In this document: piece by piece, positions 34,274 through 42,190 of the stretch | How positions within the stretch are numbered: the first letter of the stretch is position 1 | Layout of the letters: each line of letters opens with the position of its first letter | Origin: Curvibacter sp. GWA2_63_95 | Lineage (GTDB): Bacteria > Pseudomonadota > Gammaproteobacteria > Burkholderiales > Burkholderiaceae_C | Direction of reading: 5' to 3' | NCBI GenBank assembly: GCA_001795455.1 | Contig: MGPB01000015.1 | Span: 1-42,190, forward strand | Length of the DNA stretch: 42,190 bases | Made by a program: the position numbers and the translations under genes | Notes under the pieces: model-generated | Databases searched by the model: none | What the model saw: only the letters and a program-made list of their open reading frames with translations | What the model was told of the DNA's origin: nothing

Positions 34274-35935
34274 ATGGCCCAATACGTTTTTTCCATGAAC
34301 CGCGTCGGCAAGATCGTGCCGCCCAAGCGGCACATTCTCAAAGACATCTCCCTGAGCTTCTTCCCCGGCGCCAAAATCGGCGTGCTGGGTACCAACGGCT
34401 CCGGCAAGTCCACCCTGTTGAAGATCATGGCCGGTGTGGACAAGGAAATTGAAGGCGAAGCCATCCCCATGGCTGGCTTGAACATCGGCTACTTGCCCCA
34501 GGAACCCCAGCTTGACCCCACGCAAACCGTGCGCGAAAGCGTGGAAGCGGGCATGGGCAAGGTGTTTGCGGCCAAGGCACGTCTGGAGGAGGTGTACACC
34601 GCCTATGGTGCAGAAGATGCTGACTTTGACGCGCTAGCTGCCGAGCAGGCCGAGCTGGAAGCCATCATTGCCACCGCCGGTACTGACTCCGAGCACCAAC
34701 TGGAAATCGCTGCTGATGCGCTGCGTTTGCCACCGTGGGATGCCAACATCGGCGTGTTGTCCGGTGGTGAAAAACGCCGTGTGGCCTTGTGCCGCCTGCT
34801 GCTGTCCAAACCCGACATGCTGCTGCTCGACGAACCGACCAACCACTTGGACGCCGAATCGGTGGACTGGCTGGAGCAGTTCCTGCAACGCTACTCTGGT
34901 ACTGTGGTGGCCATCACCCACGACCGCTATTTCCTGGACAACGCGGCCGAGTGGATTCTGGAACTGGACCGTGGTTCCGGCATTCCGTACAAGGGCAATT
35001 ACTCCGACTGGCTGACGCAAAAGGGCGCCCGCCTGGAAGCTGAGCAAAAAGGTGAAGAAGCCCGTGCCAAGGCCTTGAAGAAGGAGTTGGAGTGGTCACG
35101 CCAGAACCCCAAGGCCCGCCAGGCCAAGAGCAAGGCCCGCTTGGCCCGCTTTGAAGAATTGAGCGACTTCGAATACCAGAAGCGCAACGAAACCAACGAA
35201 ATCTTCATCCCCGTGGCCGACCGCCTGGGTAGCCAGGTGATCGAGTTCAAGGGCGTGAGCAAGTCCTTTGGCGACCGCCTGCTGATCGACAATTTGAGTT
35301 TCAACATCCCTGCCGGCGCCATCGTCGGCATCATTGGCCCCAACGGTGCCGGTAAGTCGACGCTGTTCAAGCTGATTGCGGGTCGCGAGAAACCTGACTC
35401 CGGTGAAGTCGTGATCGGTTCCACCGTGAAGATGGCCTTTGTGGACCAGCACCGCGATGACCTGTCCAACGACAAGACGGTGTGGGAAGACGTGTCCGGT
35501 GGGCTCGATATTTTGAACGTCGGCAAGTTCCAGATGGCAAGCCGTGCCTACTGTGGTCGCTTCAACTTCAACGGTGCGGACCAACAGAAAAAGGTTGGCA
35601 TGTTGTCCGGTGGTGAGCGTGGTCGCCTGCACTTGGCCAAGACGCTGATTGCCGGTGGCAACGTGCTGATGCTGGATGAACCCTCCAACGATTTGGACGT
35701 GGAAACCTTGCGAGCGCTGGAAGACGCGCTGCTGGAGTTTGCGGGCACCATGCTGGTGATCTCCCATGACCGCTGGTTCCTGGACCGTATCGCCACCCAC
35801 ATTCTGGCCGCCGAGGGCGACAGCCAATGGACGTTCTTTGACGGCAACTACCAGGAGTACGAAGCTGACAAGAAGAAACGCCTGGGTGAAGAGGGTGCCA
35901 AGCCGAAGCGCGTGCGCTACAAGGCGCTGAAGTAA
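34274..35935 (+). CDS. ettA: Energy-dependent translational throttle protein EttA
   Basis: A 553-residue ABC-F protein with two ATPase domains and no membrane helices. It starts MAQYVFSMNRVGKIVPPKR, as in E. coli EttA. Domain 1 has Walker A GTNGSGKST, signature LSGGEKRR and Walker B LLLDEPTNHLD. The linker that reaches the P-site tRNA is seen in RLARFEELSDFEYQKRNETN. Domain 2 has GPNGAGKST, LSGGERGR and LMLDEPSNDLD. EttA binds the ribosomal E site and gates the first translation steps according to the ATP/ADP ratio. The ATG at 34274 is chosen by family identity. The gene sits between two DUF1631 paralogues in the same direction, with gaps of 76 and 36 bases, suggesting an operon. Confidence 0.97.
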   Translation: MAQYVFSMNRVGKIVPPKRHILKDISLSFFPGAKIGVLGTNGSGKSTLLKIMAGVDKEIEGEAIPMAGLNIGYLPQEPQLDPTQTVRESVEAGMGKVFAAKARLEEVYTAYGAEDADFDALAAEQAELEAIIATAGTDSEHQLEIAADALRLPPWDANIGVLSGGEKRRVALCRLLLSKPDMLLLDEPTNHLDAESVDWLEQFLQRYSGTVVAITHDRYFLDNAAEWILELDRGSGIPYKGNYSDWLTQKGARLEAEQKGEEARAKALKKELEWSRQNPKARQAKSKARLARFEELSDFEYQKRNETNEIFIPVADRLGSQVIEFKGVSKSFGDRLLIDNLSFNIPAGAIVGIIGPNGAGKSTLFKLIAGREKPDSGEVVIGSTVKMAFVDQHRDDLSNDKTVWEDVSGGLDILNVGKFQMASRAYCGRFNFNGADQQKKVGMLSGGERGRLHLAKTLIAGGNVLMLDEPSNDLDVETLRALEDALLEFAGTMLVISHDRWFLDRIATHILAAEGDSQWTFFDGNYQEYEADKKKRLGEEGAKPKRVRYKALK

Positions 35936-35971
35936 ACAACTGTTGTTCGCCGTCCAACCAGGGCCCTTGTT

Positions 35972-38314
35972 ATGACCGTGCCTTCTCCCCAATACGCTGC
36001 GCTCTACCAAGCCACCATTGAGGAGGCTGCCTTCGGTGGGCAGGCCATCATGGGCAAGCTGGTAGCGGCGGTGCGCAAATCGGTACTGGCGCGTCTGGGA
36101 AGCACACGTGACTACCGCGAGCGCCAAGTGCACGAGGAGTCCTTGACGCTGTTGCAAGCGCAAGAGCCGGAGCTGCTGCGGCAGTACCCACAGGCCTTGT
36201 TGGCCGCGTTCAGTGGGCCCGTGCTGTCACCCAAAGCCTCTGTGCGCAACATGGCGGACGTACAGTTTGACCAGCTTGAGCTCATGGACGAGGTGCAGGT
36301 CCAGGAGAGTGTGAACATGGCGCGCGCACAACAGATGGCTCTGTTGGCGGCCGAAGCCAGCCTGACCGAGCTCAACACCTTGATTTGCGCGACTTTGGGA
36401 CTGACGACGGTGCGCCCCGAGCGCAACCCCCTGCGCCCGGACGTGTATTTGCAAGCCTTGAAACTGGTGGTGGAACGCGCGCCCGTGTCAGCTGCCTTGC
36501 GCCTGGACTGGCTCACTACCATGGGTGTGGCCCTGGGGGCCGAGTTGCGTGAGTTGTACACCCGCTTGGCTGCGCGCATGCGCGCCGAGGGGGTGGTGGC
36601 TGCGGGCTATGCCGTGGTGCCCACGCCGGGCGGCGGTGGCGGGCTTGGAAAAACCGTTTCGTCCGACTCGCAAGGCGGCATGCCGGGCAGCACCGAGCGT
36701 GAGGCACACATTGCCGCAGAGCTGCGCACACGCCGTGCGGCCGACCCGGCGCTGCTGACCCTGGACCGTTTGCGACAGCTGCTGTCGGGAGAACTTGATG
36801 GACAAGGCACGCCCCCTCGGGTGGCGGTTTTTGCAAAGCAGTTTGCCCGCGAGTTTGAAGGGGAGGCGCTGCTGACCCCCCAGCCAGCCCCCCACGATGG
36901 CGGCTTTGCCGCCACGGTGCCAGCCGCCTTCGAGGCCCTGACCGAAATGAAGCAGGTGGACCGCGTAGTACAGCGCTTGGAGCAGCGCCGCAGTGCGCCC
37001 GTGCGCATGGCACAGGCGGGTGCGGCGCAACTGGCCTGCGAGGCGATTCGTCGCAGTGCCTCCGGTGTGGCCCAGGCCCTGAGCCTGGAGGTGGTGAACC
37101 TGATGGTGGACAACATCGCGCATGACCCGCGCCTGCTGGCGCCCGTGCAGGAGCTGGTGCGCAGCCTGGAGCCTGCATTGATGCGCCTGGCGCTGGCAGA
37201 CCCTCGCATATTTACAGACAAAGAGCATGCCGCTCGCTGTCTGGTGCAGGAAATTACTCACCGTAGCCTGGCCTTTGCAACTGAGCAGACAACCGGGTTT
37301 GCCGCTTTTTTCCAAGAGGTCCGCGATGCTGTGGCCCCTCTGACCGACATGGAGGTCCAAGGCCCCGAGCCGTTTGCAATCGTGTTGCTCCAGTTGCGTG
37401 CCTCCTGGGATGTGGCAGCCAAGGCCCAGGAGGCCTCGCGCGTCCAGGCCGTGCAAGCCCTGCAAAAGGCTGAGCAGCGCAATCTGCTGGCAGAAAAAAT
37501 TGCCCGCGAAATTGACTCCCATCCCGATGCGGCGCAGGTGCCCGAGGTGGTGATTGTCTTTTTGTGTGGCCCCTGGGCGCAGGTGGTGGCCAACGCACGC
37601 TTGCAGGCCGGCGCAGGCTCCAGTGCTGCGGACAAATACCAGGCCCTGATCTCGGCGATGTTGTGGAGTGCCCATCCCGAGCTGGCACGCACCAATGTTG
37701 CCAAACTCACGCGTCTGGTGCCTCTGCTCATCAGCACCTTGCGCGAGGGGCTGGAGAGCATCCGCTACCCCGCAACCAAGACCAGTGTTTTTCTGGAAGC
37801 CTTGATGGGTTTGCACCAACAGGTGTTTCGTTCTGCGGCCAAGCCTGCCGCTGCACAGGGGGCGGTGGAGGCTGGCGCGCATGTCCACAAGATGCGCCTG
37901 GTCGAAGACGGTGACCCCTGGGTGGCCCCCGAAGAGGCGCGTGACTCCAATTTCATCGAATTGCCGGAGACGCAAGAGGTCCCGGCCTCGCAAGTCGTAT
38001 CCGCTGTAGTGGCACCGGCAGTGCCACTGGTGGCAAGTGCCGTGTCGGGCGGTGCGCTGCCTTTGGGCTCTTGGGTGGAACTGATGGCCAACGGCGAATG
38101 GGTGCGTACCCAGCTCACCTGGGCCAGCCCGCATGGCACCTTGTTCCTTTTTACCAGCGCGTACGGCACCACCCAGTCGATGACGCGCCGCACCCACGAC
38201 AAGCTGGTGGCTGCGGGGCAGTTGCGCCTGGTCTCAGGTCAGCCTGTGGTGGACGGTGCGTTGGATGCCGTGGCCCAGCAAGCCATGCGCAACAGCATGG
38301 ACTCTACGCTGTAA
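35972..38314 (+). CDS. DUF1631 protein, second of two paralogues
   Basis: A 780-residue cytoplasmic protein of the DUF1631 family and a paralogue of the one encoded before ettA. Shared blocks include LDRLRQLLSGELDG, VVNLMVDNIAHDPRLLAPVQ, TDKEHAARCLVQEITHRSLAFA and EQRNLLAEKIAREIDSHP. The C-terminal module GSWVELMANGEWVRTQLTWA onwards matches the first paralogue at 47 of 76 positions by my count. It follows ettA by 36 bases. Its stop lies 11 bases inside the convergent TAXI-protein gene, so the two genes overlap tail to tail. Function unknown. Confidence 0.87.
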   Translation: MTVPSPQYAALYQATIEEAAFGGQAIMGKLVAAVRKSVLARLGSTRDYRERQVHEESLTLLQAQEPELLRQYPQALLAAFSGPVLSPKASVRNMADVQFDQLELMDEVQVQESVNMARAQQMALLAAEASLTELNTLICATLGLTTVRPERNPLRPDVYLQALKLVVERAPVSAALRLDWLTTMGVALGAELRELYTRLAARMRAEGVVAAGYAVVPTPGGGGGLGKTVSSDSQGGMPGSTEREAHIAAELRTRRAADPALLTLDRLRQLLSGELDGQGTPPRVAVFAKQFAREFEGEALLTPQPAPHDGGFAATVPAAFEALTEMKQVDRVVQRLEQRRSAPVRMAQAGAAQLACEAIRRSASGVAQALSLEVVNLMVDNIAHDPRLLAPVQELVRSLEPALMRLALADPRIFTDKEHAARCLVQEITHRSLAFATEQTTGFAAFFQEVRDAVAPLTDMEVQGPEPFAIVLLQLRASWDVAAKAQEASRVQAVQALQKAEQRNLLAEKIAREIDSHPDAAQVPEVVIVFLCGPWAQVVANARLQAGAGSSAADKYQALISAMLWSAHPELARTNVAKLTRLVPLLISTLREGLESIRYPATKTSVFLEALMGLHQQVFRSAAKPAAAQGAVEAGAHVHKMRLVEDGDPWVAPEEARDSNFIELPETQEVPASQVVSAVVAPAVPLVASAVSGGALPLGSWVELMANGEWVRTQLTWASPHGTLFLFTSAYGTTQSMTRRTHDKLVAAGQLRLVSGQPVVDGALDAVAQQAMRNSMDSTL

Positions 38315-39653
38315 GCAGGCGCTGGCGCACCAGACCAATGTGGTTGCGCAGCGTGTAGAGCTCGTCGGTGTAAGAGAGCGGCACGATGATTTTTTCGACT
38401 TTGCTTTCAAGTGCGTTGAGCTCGGAAATCAGTTCGGGCGCACGGGCTGGCGATTCTTCCAGCCGCTCCTCAATCTCCCGCAGCTGACCGTACCAGCGGA
38501 ACACGCGCGAGCGCACCCGGAAGGCATACAGCGGTGGCGCAATCTTGCCCAAGGGCAGCAACACTGCAATGATCAGGCCCAGCGCCAACCACATCCGCTC
38601 GATCAGGTTGGCCAGGGTAAACGGGATGTAGCGCTGGAGCGAAGGTACGCCGGTGCGCATGGTGCGTTCGGCTTCTGGGGCCAGCGGGTATTCCGCATTG
38701 CCTGCATTGGGGAACTCGCGTGCCCGGTTAAACCAGCCTGCCTGTCCATGGATTTGCATGGCCGCTTGTGCCAATAGCTGGCGCAGTGCTGGGTGCACGC
38801 CTTCGCGGGCCAGCATGCTGGTGGTGGTAGCGATCAGGTGCACGTCCTGACTGGGGAGTTTGCGTGCCAGATCCACAATGCCGTTGGGCAGTGTGGCGGG
38901 TGTGACAAAAGGTAGTCGGCGCGCATAGGCTTCATTCTGGTGAAAGTCCATCAACCGGATGCCTGGTGTTTGCAGCAGCATCTGCACAATCGGCGCTTCG
39001 GGGGCGGAGGCAAACACCACGGCGTCGAGCTGCCCTTGCAACAGTTTGACAGTGGCGGGGGTTTGGTCCAGCTGCGACAGTGTGATGTTTTTGGGGGCCA
39101 CGCGGTTCATGTCCAACAGGGTCTGCATCAGTGTGGGCACGCCACTGCCAGAGGCCCCCACATTCACCCGCATATGGGCCAGCTGCGTGAGCGAGCTCAG
39201 TTGCCCGCCAGGCGTGACAGCCTGCGCAGACGCGCTGCGGTAGAACAACCAGATCGGTTCGACAAACAGATTGCCCAGCGTCAACAGAGACTCCGCTTCA
39301 GGTTCGTCTGGCTGGGGCTGGGCGGAGGCTGTTCCTCCCTGTACAAATCCCGCGTCTGCCTTGCCGCTGCGCAACAGCTCCAGATTCGCCGAAGACCCAT
39401 CGGTGGGCAACAGCACCACCTCGATACCGCTTGCCTGCAGGGCCTTGGCATAGCGCTGGCCGAACTCGGCGTAGGCGCTTTGTGCGGGGCCCGTGGCGAG
39501 CGTGATGGTCTTCGGCGGCATCGGGTCCAACCACCAGTAGGCCAGCCACAGCAAGCCTGCGGCGGCAATCACAAAAGGGCTGGCAGAGGTCAGCAGGTCG
39601 CGCAGCGACAAGAGCACGTAACGCACGGACTTGGGCAATCGGGGCAGCGTCAT
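38304..39653 (-). CDS. Membrane-anchored TAXI-family solute-binding protein
   Basis: A 449-residue protein containing a TAXI-type TRAP solute-binding domain between two membrane helices. Helix 1 is at about residues 26-43. The binding domain (about 48-340) has TITLATGPAQSAYAEFGQRY, ELLRSGKADAGFVQGG and VNVGASGSGVPTLMQTLL, all typical of TAXI proteins. Helix 2 is at about 352-375, followed by a cytoplasmic coiled-coil-like tail of about 69 residues (QLREIEERLEE, ELNALESKVEK). No TRAP membrane subunit is in the window, so this may be a sensor or scaffold rather than a transporter part. The flavin reductase gene ends 9 bases upstream on the same strand. Confidence 0.85.
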   Translation of the reverse strand: MTLPRLPKSVRYVLLSLRDLLTSASPFVIAAAGLLWLAYWWLDPMPPKTITLATGPAQSAYAEFGQRYAKALQASGIEVVLLPTDGSSANLELLRSGKADAGFVQGGTASAQPQPDEPEAESLLTLGNLFVEPIWLFYRSASAQAVTPGGQLSSLTQLAHMRVNVGASGSGVPTLMQTLLDMNRVAPKNITLSQLDQTPATVKLLQGQLDAVVFASAPEAPIVQMLLQTPGIRLMDFHQNEAYARRLPFVTPATLPNGIVDLARKLPSQDVHLIATTTSMLAREGVHPALRQLLAQAAMQIHGQAGWFNRAREFPNAGNAEYPLAPEAERTMRTGVPSLQRYIPFTLANLIERMWLALGLIIAVLLPLGKIAPPLYAFRVRSRVFRWYGQLREIEERLEESPARAPELISELNALESKVEKIIVPLSYTDELYTLRNHIGLVRQRLLTA

Positions 39654-39662
39654 GGCAATAGC

Positions 39663-40181
39663 TTAGAGCGGGTGCTCGGTGTAAAAACGGCCGCCATGGA
39701 AGAGCAGGGGTGCTGCGCCGACCCGATGCGCACAACGCTCCACCTCGCCCACAAAAATGACATGGTCACCTTCTTCATAGCGGCTGCGGTTAAAACATTC
39801 GAAGGTGGCGGCCGCATCCTCCAGCAACGGTGCACCACTGGCACCCAGCGTGAAGGCCACGCCTTGGTAGCGGTCCACATCCTTGGCGGCAAACTGGCGG
39901 GCCAGTTCTTGCTGGTCAGCGCTCAGGATGTTGATGGCGTAGTGCGATCCGGTACTGAATGCTGCCATGGCGCCGGCGCTGCGGGCCAGGCTCCACAGCA
40001 CCAAAGGCGGCGCCAGCGATACCGAGTTGAAGGAGTTGGCGGTCAAGCCCACCAATTCACCTGCGGGGGTGCGGGCCGTGACAATGGTGACGCCAGTGGC
40101 GAACATGCCTAAGGCTTGACGAAACTGGGACGTCGAAAAATCTGGGGAGCGCGCTTGCGGCGGCGTAGTGGGGGGGCGCAT
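39663..40181 (-). CDS. Flavin reductase-family protein
   Basis: A 172-residue protein of the flavin reductase (HpaC/NtaB-like) split-barrel family, which reduces FMN or FAD with NAD(P)H for a partner monooxygenase. Landmarks are FRQALGMFATGVTIVTA, GLTANSFNSVSLAPPLVLWS, HYAINILSADQ and GDHVIFVGEVE. The length is normal. No partner oxygenase gene is nearby. It lies 9 bases before the TAXI gene on the same strand and 84 bases from the divergent M14 peptidase gene. It may act as a general flavin reductase. Confidence 0.9.
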   Translation of the reverse strand: MRPPTTPPQARSPDFSTSQFRQALGMFATGVTIVTARTPAGELVGLTANSFNSVSLAPPLVLWSLARSAGAMAAFSTGSHYAINILSADQQELARQFAAKDVDRYQGVAFTLGASGAPLLEDAAATFECFNRSRYEEGDHVIFVGEVERCAHRVGAAPLLFHGGRFYTEHPL

Positions 40182-40265
40182 CCCCGCAATTTAACTGGTT
40201 TTGGACCGCACCACGTTCAGTCAGTGGGCAAAAGCGCTTGCAGGTCGGCACCCTACAATGGCACC

Positions 40266-41108
40266 ATGCGCTTTTTACCCTGTTTTCCTTTGGTGTTTGC
40301 TATGTTTTTTGTAGCTGCTCACGCAAATACTACAAGGGCTTGCGTTGATTATGCTTCGAAAATACCGAATGTCACGCCCGCCCAGTGCGAGGCAGCGGGC
40401 ATGCGGGATATGCAGGGCCGATCAGCCCGGGGGCGCACCTTGTGGGGTACGGATATCCAACCCGCGGACGCCAACTTCCGGGTTTTGGTGGTCGGGGGCA
40501 TCCATGGCGATGAAATGTCCTCCAGCTCGCTGGTGTTCCATTGGATCGGGCTGGCTCACAAGCCGCCGGCCGACATGTCCTTGTCTATCCATTGGCGCTT
40601 TATTCCTTCCTTGAATCCAGACGGTTTGTTTGCCAAGCCGTCCCGGCGCACCAATGCCAATGGCGTGGACCTGAACCGCAACTTCCCCACGCCCAACTGG
40701 GCGCGCGATGCACGTGTGTACTGGGAGTCGCGGACCAAACGCGATCCGCGTCGCTGGCCCGGAAACAGGCCCCTGTCGGAGCCGGAGTCGCGCTTTCTGC
40801 TGGAGCAGATGGACAGTTTTAAGCCCAACTTGATCGTGAGTGTGCACGCGCCTTACGGGGTGTTGGACTTTGATGGCCCGTCGGTTCCCCCCAGTAAACT
40901 CGGGCGCCTCTATCTGGACCAGGTCGGCATCTTCCCGGGGTCGCTGGGCAACTACGGTGGCATCCACAAGCGGGTTCCCGTCGTCACCATTGAATTGCCC
41001 AGCGCCTCGCGCATGACGCAAGATGCCGAGACACGGCAGATGTGGATGGACCTGTTGCGTTGGACTTCCGAGCGCCTGGGCCCCGCCCAGGTGGCCAAGA
41101 CCCCCTGA
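40266..41108 (+). CDS. Secreted M14-family zinc carboxypeptidase (MpaA-like)
   Basis: A 280-residue exported metallopeptidase. Zinc ligands are His80 and Glu83 in GGIHGDEM and His194 in VSVHAPYG; the catalytic Glu is Glu243 in TIELPSA. Substrate-binding residues include the Asn-Arg pair in GVDLNRNFP (Arg138). The pattern fits the MpaA/DAP-peptidase group, which trims murein peptides. The start MRFLPCFPLV at 40266 gives a signal peptide with cleavage after AHA at residue 20; the longer frame lacks one. Residues 12-20 of the signal peptide are encoded by hairpin repeat copy H, in the opposite orientation. The gene stands alone. Confidence 0.88.
   Translation: MRFLPCFPLVFAMFFVAAHANTTRACVDYASKIPNVTPAQCEAAGMRDMQGRSARGRTLWGTDIQPADANFRVLVVGGIHGDEMSSSSLVFHWIGLAHKPPADMSLSIHWRFIPSLNPDGLFAKPSRRTNANGVDLNRNFPTPNWARDARVYWESRTKRDPRRWPGNRPLSEPESRFLLEQMDSFKPNLIVSVHAPYGVLDFDGPSVPPSKLGRLYLDQVGIFPGSLGNYGGIHKRVPVVTIELPSASRMTQDAETRQMWMDLLRWTSERLGPAQVAKTP
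40299..40337 (-). repeat. Dispersed hairpin repeat, copy H (inside a signal peptide)
   Basis: On the minus strand: CCTTG, TAG, TATTT, then GCGTGAGCA, stem GCTAC, loop AAAAAAC, stem ATAGC. Core coordinates are 40299-40324. It matches copies B and C in length and most positions. It lies within the M14 peptidase gene and encodes the end of its signal peptide when read on the other strand. Confidence 0.78.
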
Positions 41109-41124
41109 AAACTCCCCCGCTGGG

Positions 41125-41153
41125 CCCCGCTGTGTGCAAGACACGATGCGGGG
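41125..41153. other. Imperfect hairpin after the M14 peptidase gene
   Basis: CCCCGC (41125-41130) pairs with GCGGGG (41148-41153), with an inner GTGT/ACAC pairing and a GCAAG loop. It lies in the convergent gap between the peptidase gene and a small minus-strand gene. No T run follows, so a terminator role is possible but unproven. Confidence 0.35.
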
Positions 41154-41175
41154 TACGGTGTACGGCTCTTTGCGC

Positions 41176-41463
41176 TTACCCGGCCGGGTTGAGCTGGCTG
41201 TGCGCTTTGTCTAGCCAGACCTGCAGGTTGTCCAGCAGGCCCTGCTGGCTGAAGGAGCAACTCTCCTCACTGAACAGGGCGCTGGACTCCAGCCGGTCCA
41301 GCAGCTGCAGCAAGACCTCGCGGTAACGGGGTCCCAACGCCTCGAGCAAGGCGTCCTGGGTGCGCGCTAGCGCTGACAAACCGTGGGCACCCAGTGCGCC
41401 GGAGCGCAGCTGGGTCAACCCCGCCTGCAAGGCCTGCCATTGCACAAGTGCGTTGGAAGGCAT
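41176..41463 (-). CDS. Small helical protein of unknown function
   Basis: A 95-residue protein, mostly helical and rich in Leu, Ala and Gln, without signal peptide or membrane helix. It begins MPSNALVQWQALQAGLTQL and has a conserved-looking end SFSQQGLLDNLQVWLDKAHS. I recognise no domain. It starts 6 bases after the stop of the amino acid ABC ATPase on the same strand, which suggests co-transcription, though nothing links it to transport. Regular codon use and tight spacing support it being a gene. Confidence 0.62.
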   Translation of the reverse strand: MPSNALVQWQALQAGLTQLRSGALGAHGLSALARTQDALLEALGPRYREVLLQLLDRLESSALFSEESCSFSQQGLLDNLQVWLDKAHSQLNPAG

Positions 41464-41469
41464 GGCAGC

Positions 41470-42190
41470 TTAGTGGCCCAGGATCTTGGACAGGAAGTCC
41501 TTGCTGCGCTCGCTCTGCGGGTTGTTGAAGAACTCGTGCGGCGTGTTTTGTTCCACGATCTGGCCCTGGTCCATGAAGATCACGCGGTCGGCCACGGCCT
41601 TGGCAAAGCCCATTTCGTGGGTCACGCAGATCATGGTGATGCCCTGGTTGGCCATCTCGATCATCACGTCCAGCACTTCCTTGATCATCTCGGGGTCGAG
41701 TGCCGAGGTGGGCTCGTCGAACAGCATGATCTTGGGCTTGAGGCACAGGGCGCGGGCAATCGCCACGCGCTGTTGCTGACCACCGGAGAGCTGCAAGGGG
41801 TACTTGCTCGCCTGCTCGGCAATACGCACGCGCTTGAGCTGCTCCATGGCCTTTTCTTCGGCTTCTTTCTTGGGCATCTTGCCCACCCACATGGGCGACA
41901 GCGTCAGGTTTTCCAGCACCGTGAGGTGGGGGAACAGGTTGAACTGCTGGAACACCATGCCGACTTTCTTGCGCACGTCGTCAATGGCTTTCACATCGTC
42001 GGTCAGCTCCACGCCGTCCACGGTCAGGTTGCCCTGCTGGTGTTCTTCGAGGCGGTTGATACAGCGGATCAGGGTGGACTTGCCGGAGCCGGAGGGGCCG
42101 CAAATCACGATGCGTTCACCCTTGGTGACGGTCAGGTCGATATCGCGCAGCACGTGGTAGTTGTTGCCGTACCACTTGTTGACTTTGTTG
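41470..42190 (-). CDS. Polar amino acid ABC transporter ATP-binding protein (GltL/GlnQ type), start cut off
   Basis: The 240 codons in view cover nearly the whole protein; only a few N-terminal residues lie beyond the right edge. The visible start reads [19 protein letters not shown], the usual beginning of this family. Walker A is GPSGSGKST, the Q-loop is [14 protein letters not shown], the signature is LSGGQQQR, Walker B is [14 protein letters not shown] and the switch His is in VTHEMGFA. The protein energises import of glutamate, glutamine or similar amino acids together with permease and binding-protein genes, which are probably just outside the window. The first in-frame ATG-like codon in view (42153) is inside the domain and is not the true start. 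Confidence 0.94.
   Translation of the reverse strand, partial: NKVNKWYGNNYHVLRDIDLTVTKGERIVICGPSGSGKSTLIRCINRLEEHQQGNLTVDGVELTDDVKAIDDVRKKVGMVFQQFNLFPHLTVLENLTLSPMWVGKMPKKEAEEKAMEQLKRVRIAEQASKYPLQLSGGQQQRVAIARALCLKPKIMLFDEPTSALDPEMIKEVLDVMIEMANQGITMICVTHEMGFAKAVADRVIFMDQGQIVEQNTPHEFFNNPQSERSKDFLSKILGH

Noticed and set aside
36488..38197. 569-codon open frame antisense to the second DUF1631 gene
   Set aside because: Same reasons: no domain and His/Arg/Gln-biased composition. The sense strand carries the conserved family.

Overview
The window looks like chromosomal DNA from a betaproteobacterium of the order Burkholderiales, most likely family Comamonadaceae and Rhodoferax-like. The grounds are high G+C coding sequence, an Entner-Doudoroff edd-eda pair, an EttA gene flanked by two DUF1631 genes, and short dispersed hairpin repeats of a kind I associate from memory with Comamonadaceae genomes. 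This is inferred from gene content; no 16S rRNA, tRNA or other RNA gene was seen. I saw no transposase, integrase, phage gene or CRISPR array. Coding density is very high and no stretch over 300 bases lacks a gene; the longest gap (31683-31944) is about 260 bases and holds nothing I can name.

Region by region. (1) 1-6259, minus strand: a TetR regulator, RND adaptor and RND permease, then protein-L-isoaspartate methyltransferase, a rhodanese and a TolC-type outer membrane protein cut by the window edge. Together these could supply all parts of a tripartite efflux pump. (2) 6389-7122: msrA and a small membrane protein. (3) 7218-13437: a zinc-homeostasis block. A minus-strand operon (46-residue membrane protein, znuC, znuB, znuA) diverges from a plus-strand operon (zur, MacB/FtsX-type ABC ATPase and permease, small Cys/His secreted protein, DUF3299 protein). 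Three similar inverted repeats, probably Zur boxes, lie between them. (4) 13450-18507: AEC transporter, pdxH, a MobA-like nucleotidyltransferase, a G-rich repeat, then edd-eda with a HexR-like operator in front and an intrinsic terminator behind. (5) 18640-24775: RibD/DHFR-like protein, VOC protein, LysE exporter, WYL regulator, then an unknown multi-pass membrane protein and an unknown 829-residue lipoprotein that is visibly A+T-richer than its neighbours. (6) 24821-28897: PaaI thioesterase, solitary FabF and GloA on the minus strand, diverging from a MarR regulator and an MFS transporter across a palindrome. (7) 28953-31682: cupin, Rossmann-fold protein and RhlE helicase with overlapping genes. 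(8) 31945-38314: DUF1631, ettA, DUF1631. (9) 38304-42190: membrane-anchored TAXI solute-binding protein with a flavin reductase, an M14 peptidase, a small unknown protein and a polar amino acid ABC ATPase cut by the window edge.

The most unusual structural signal is a family of 26-base hairpin elements (seven clear copies and one doubtful) that extend to 39-47 bases. Several lie inside reading frames. Two encode the end of signal peptides of unrelated exported proteins, one supplies the C-terminus and stop codon of an ABC ATPase, and one lies inside the MobA-like enzyme.
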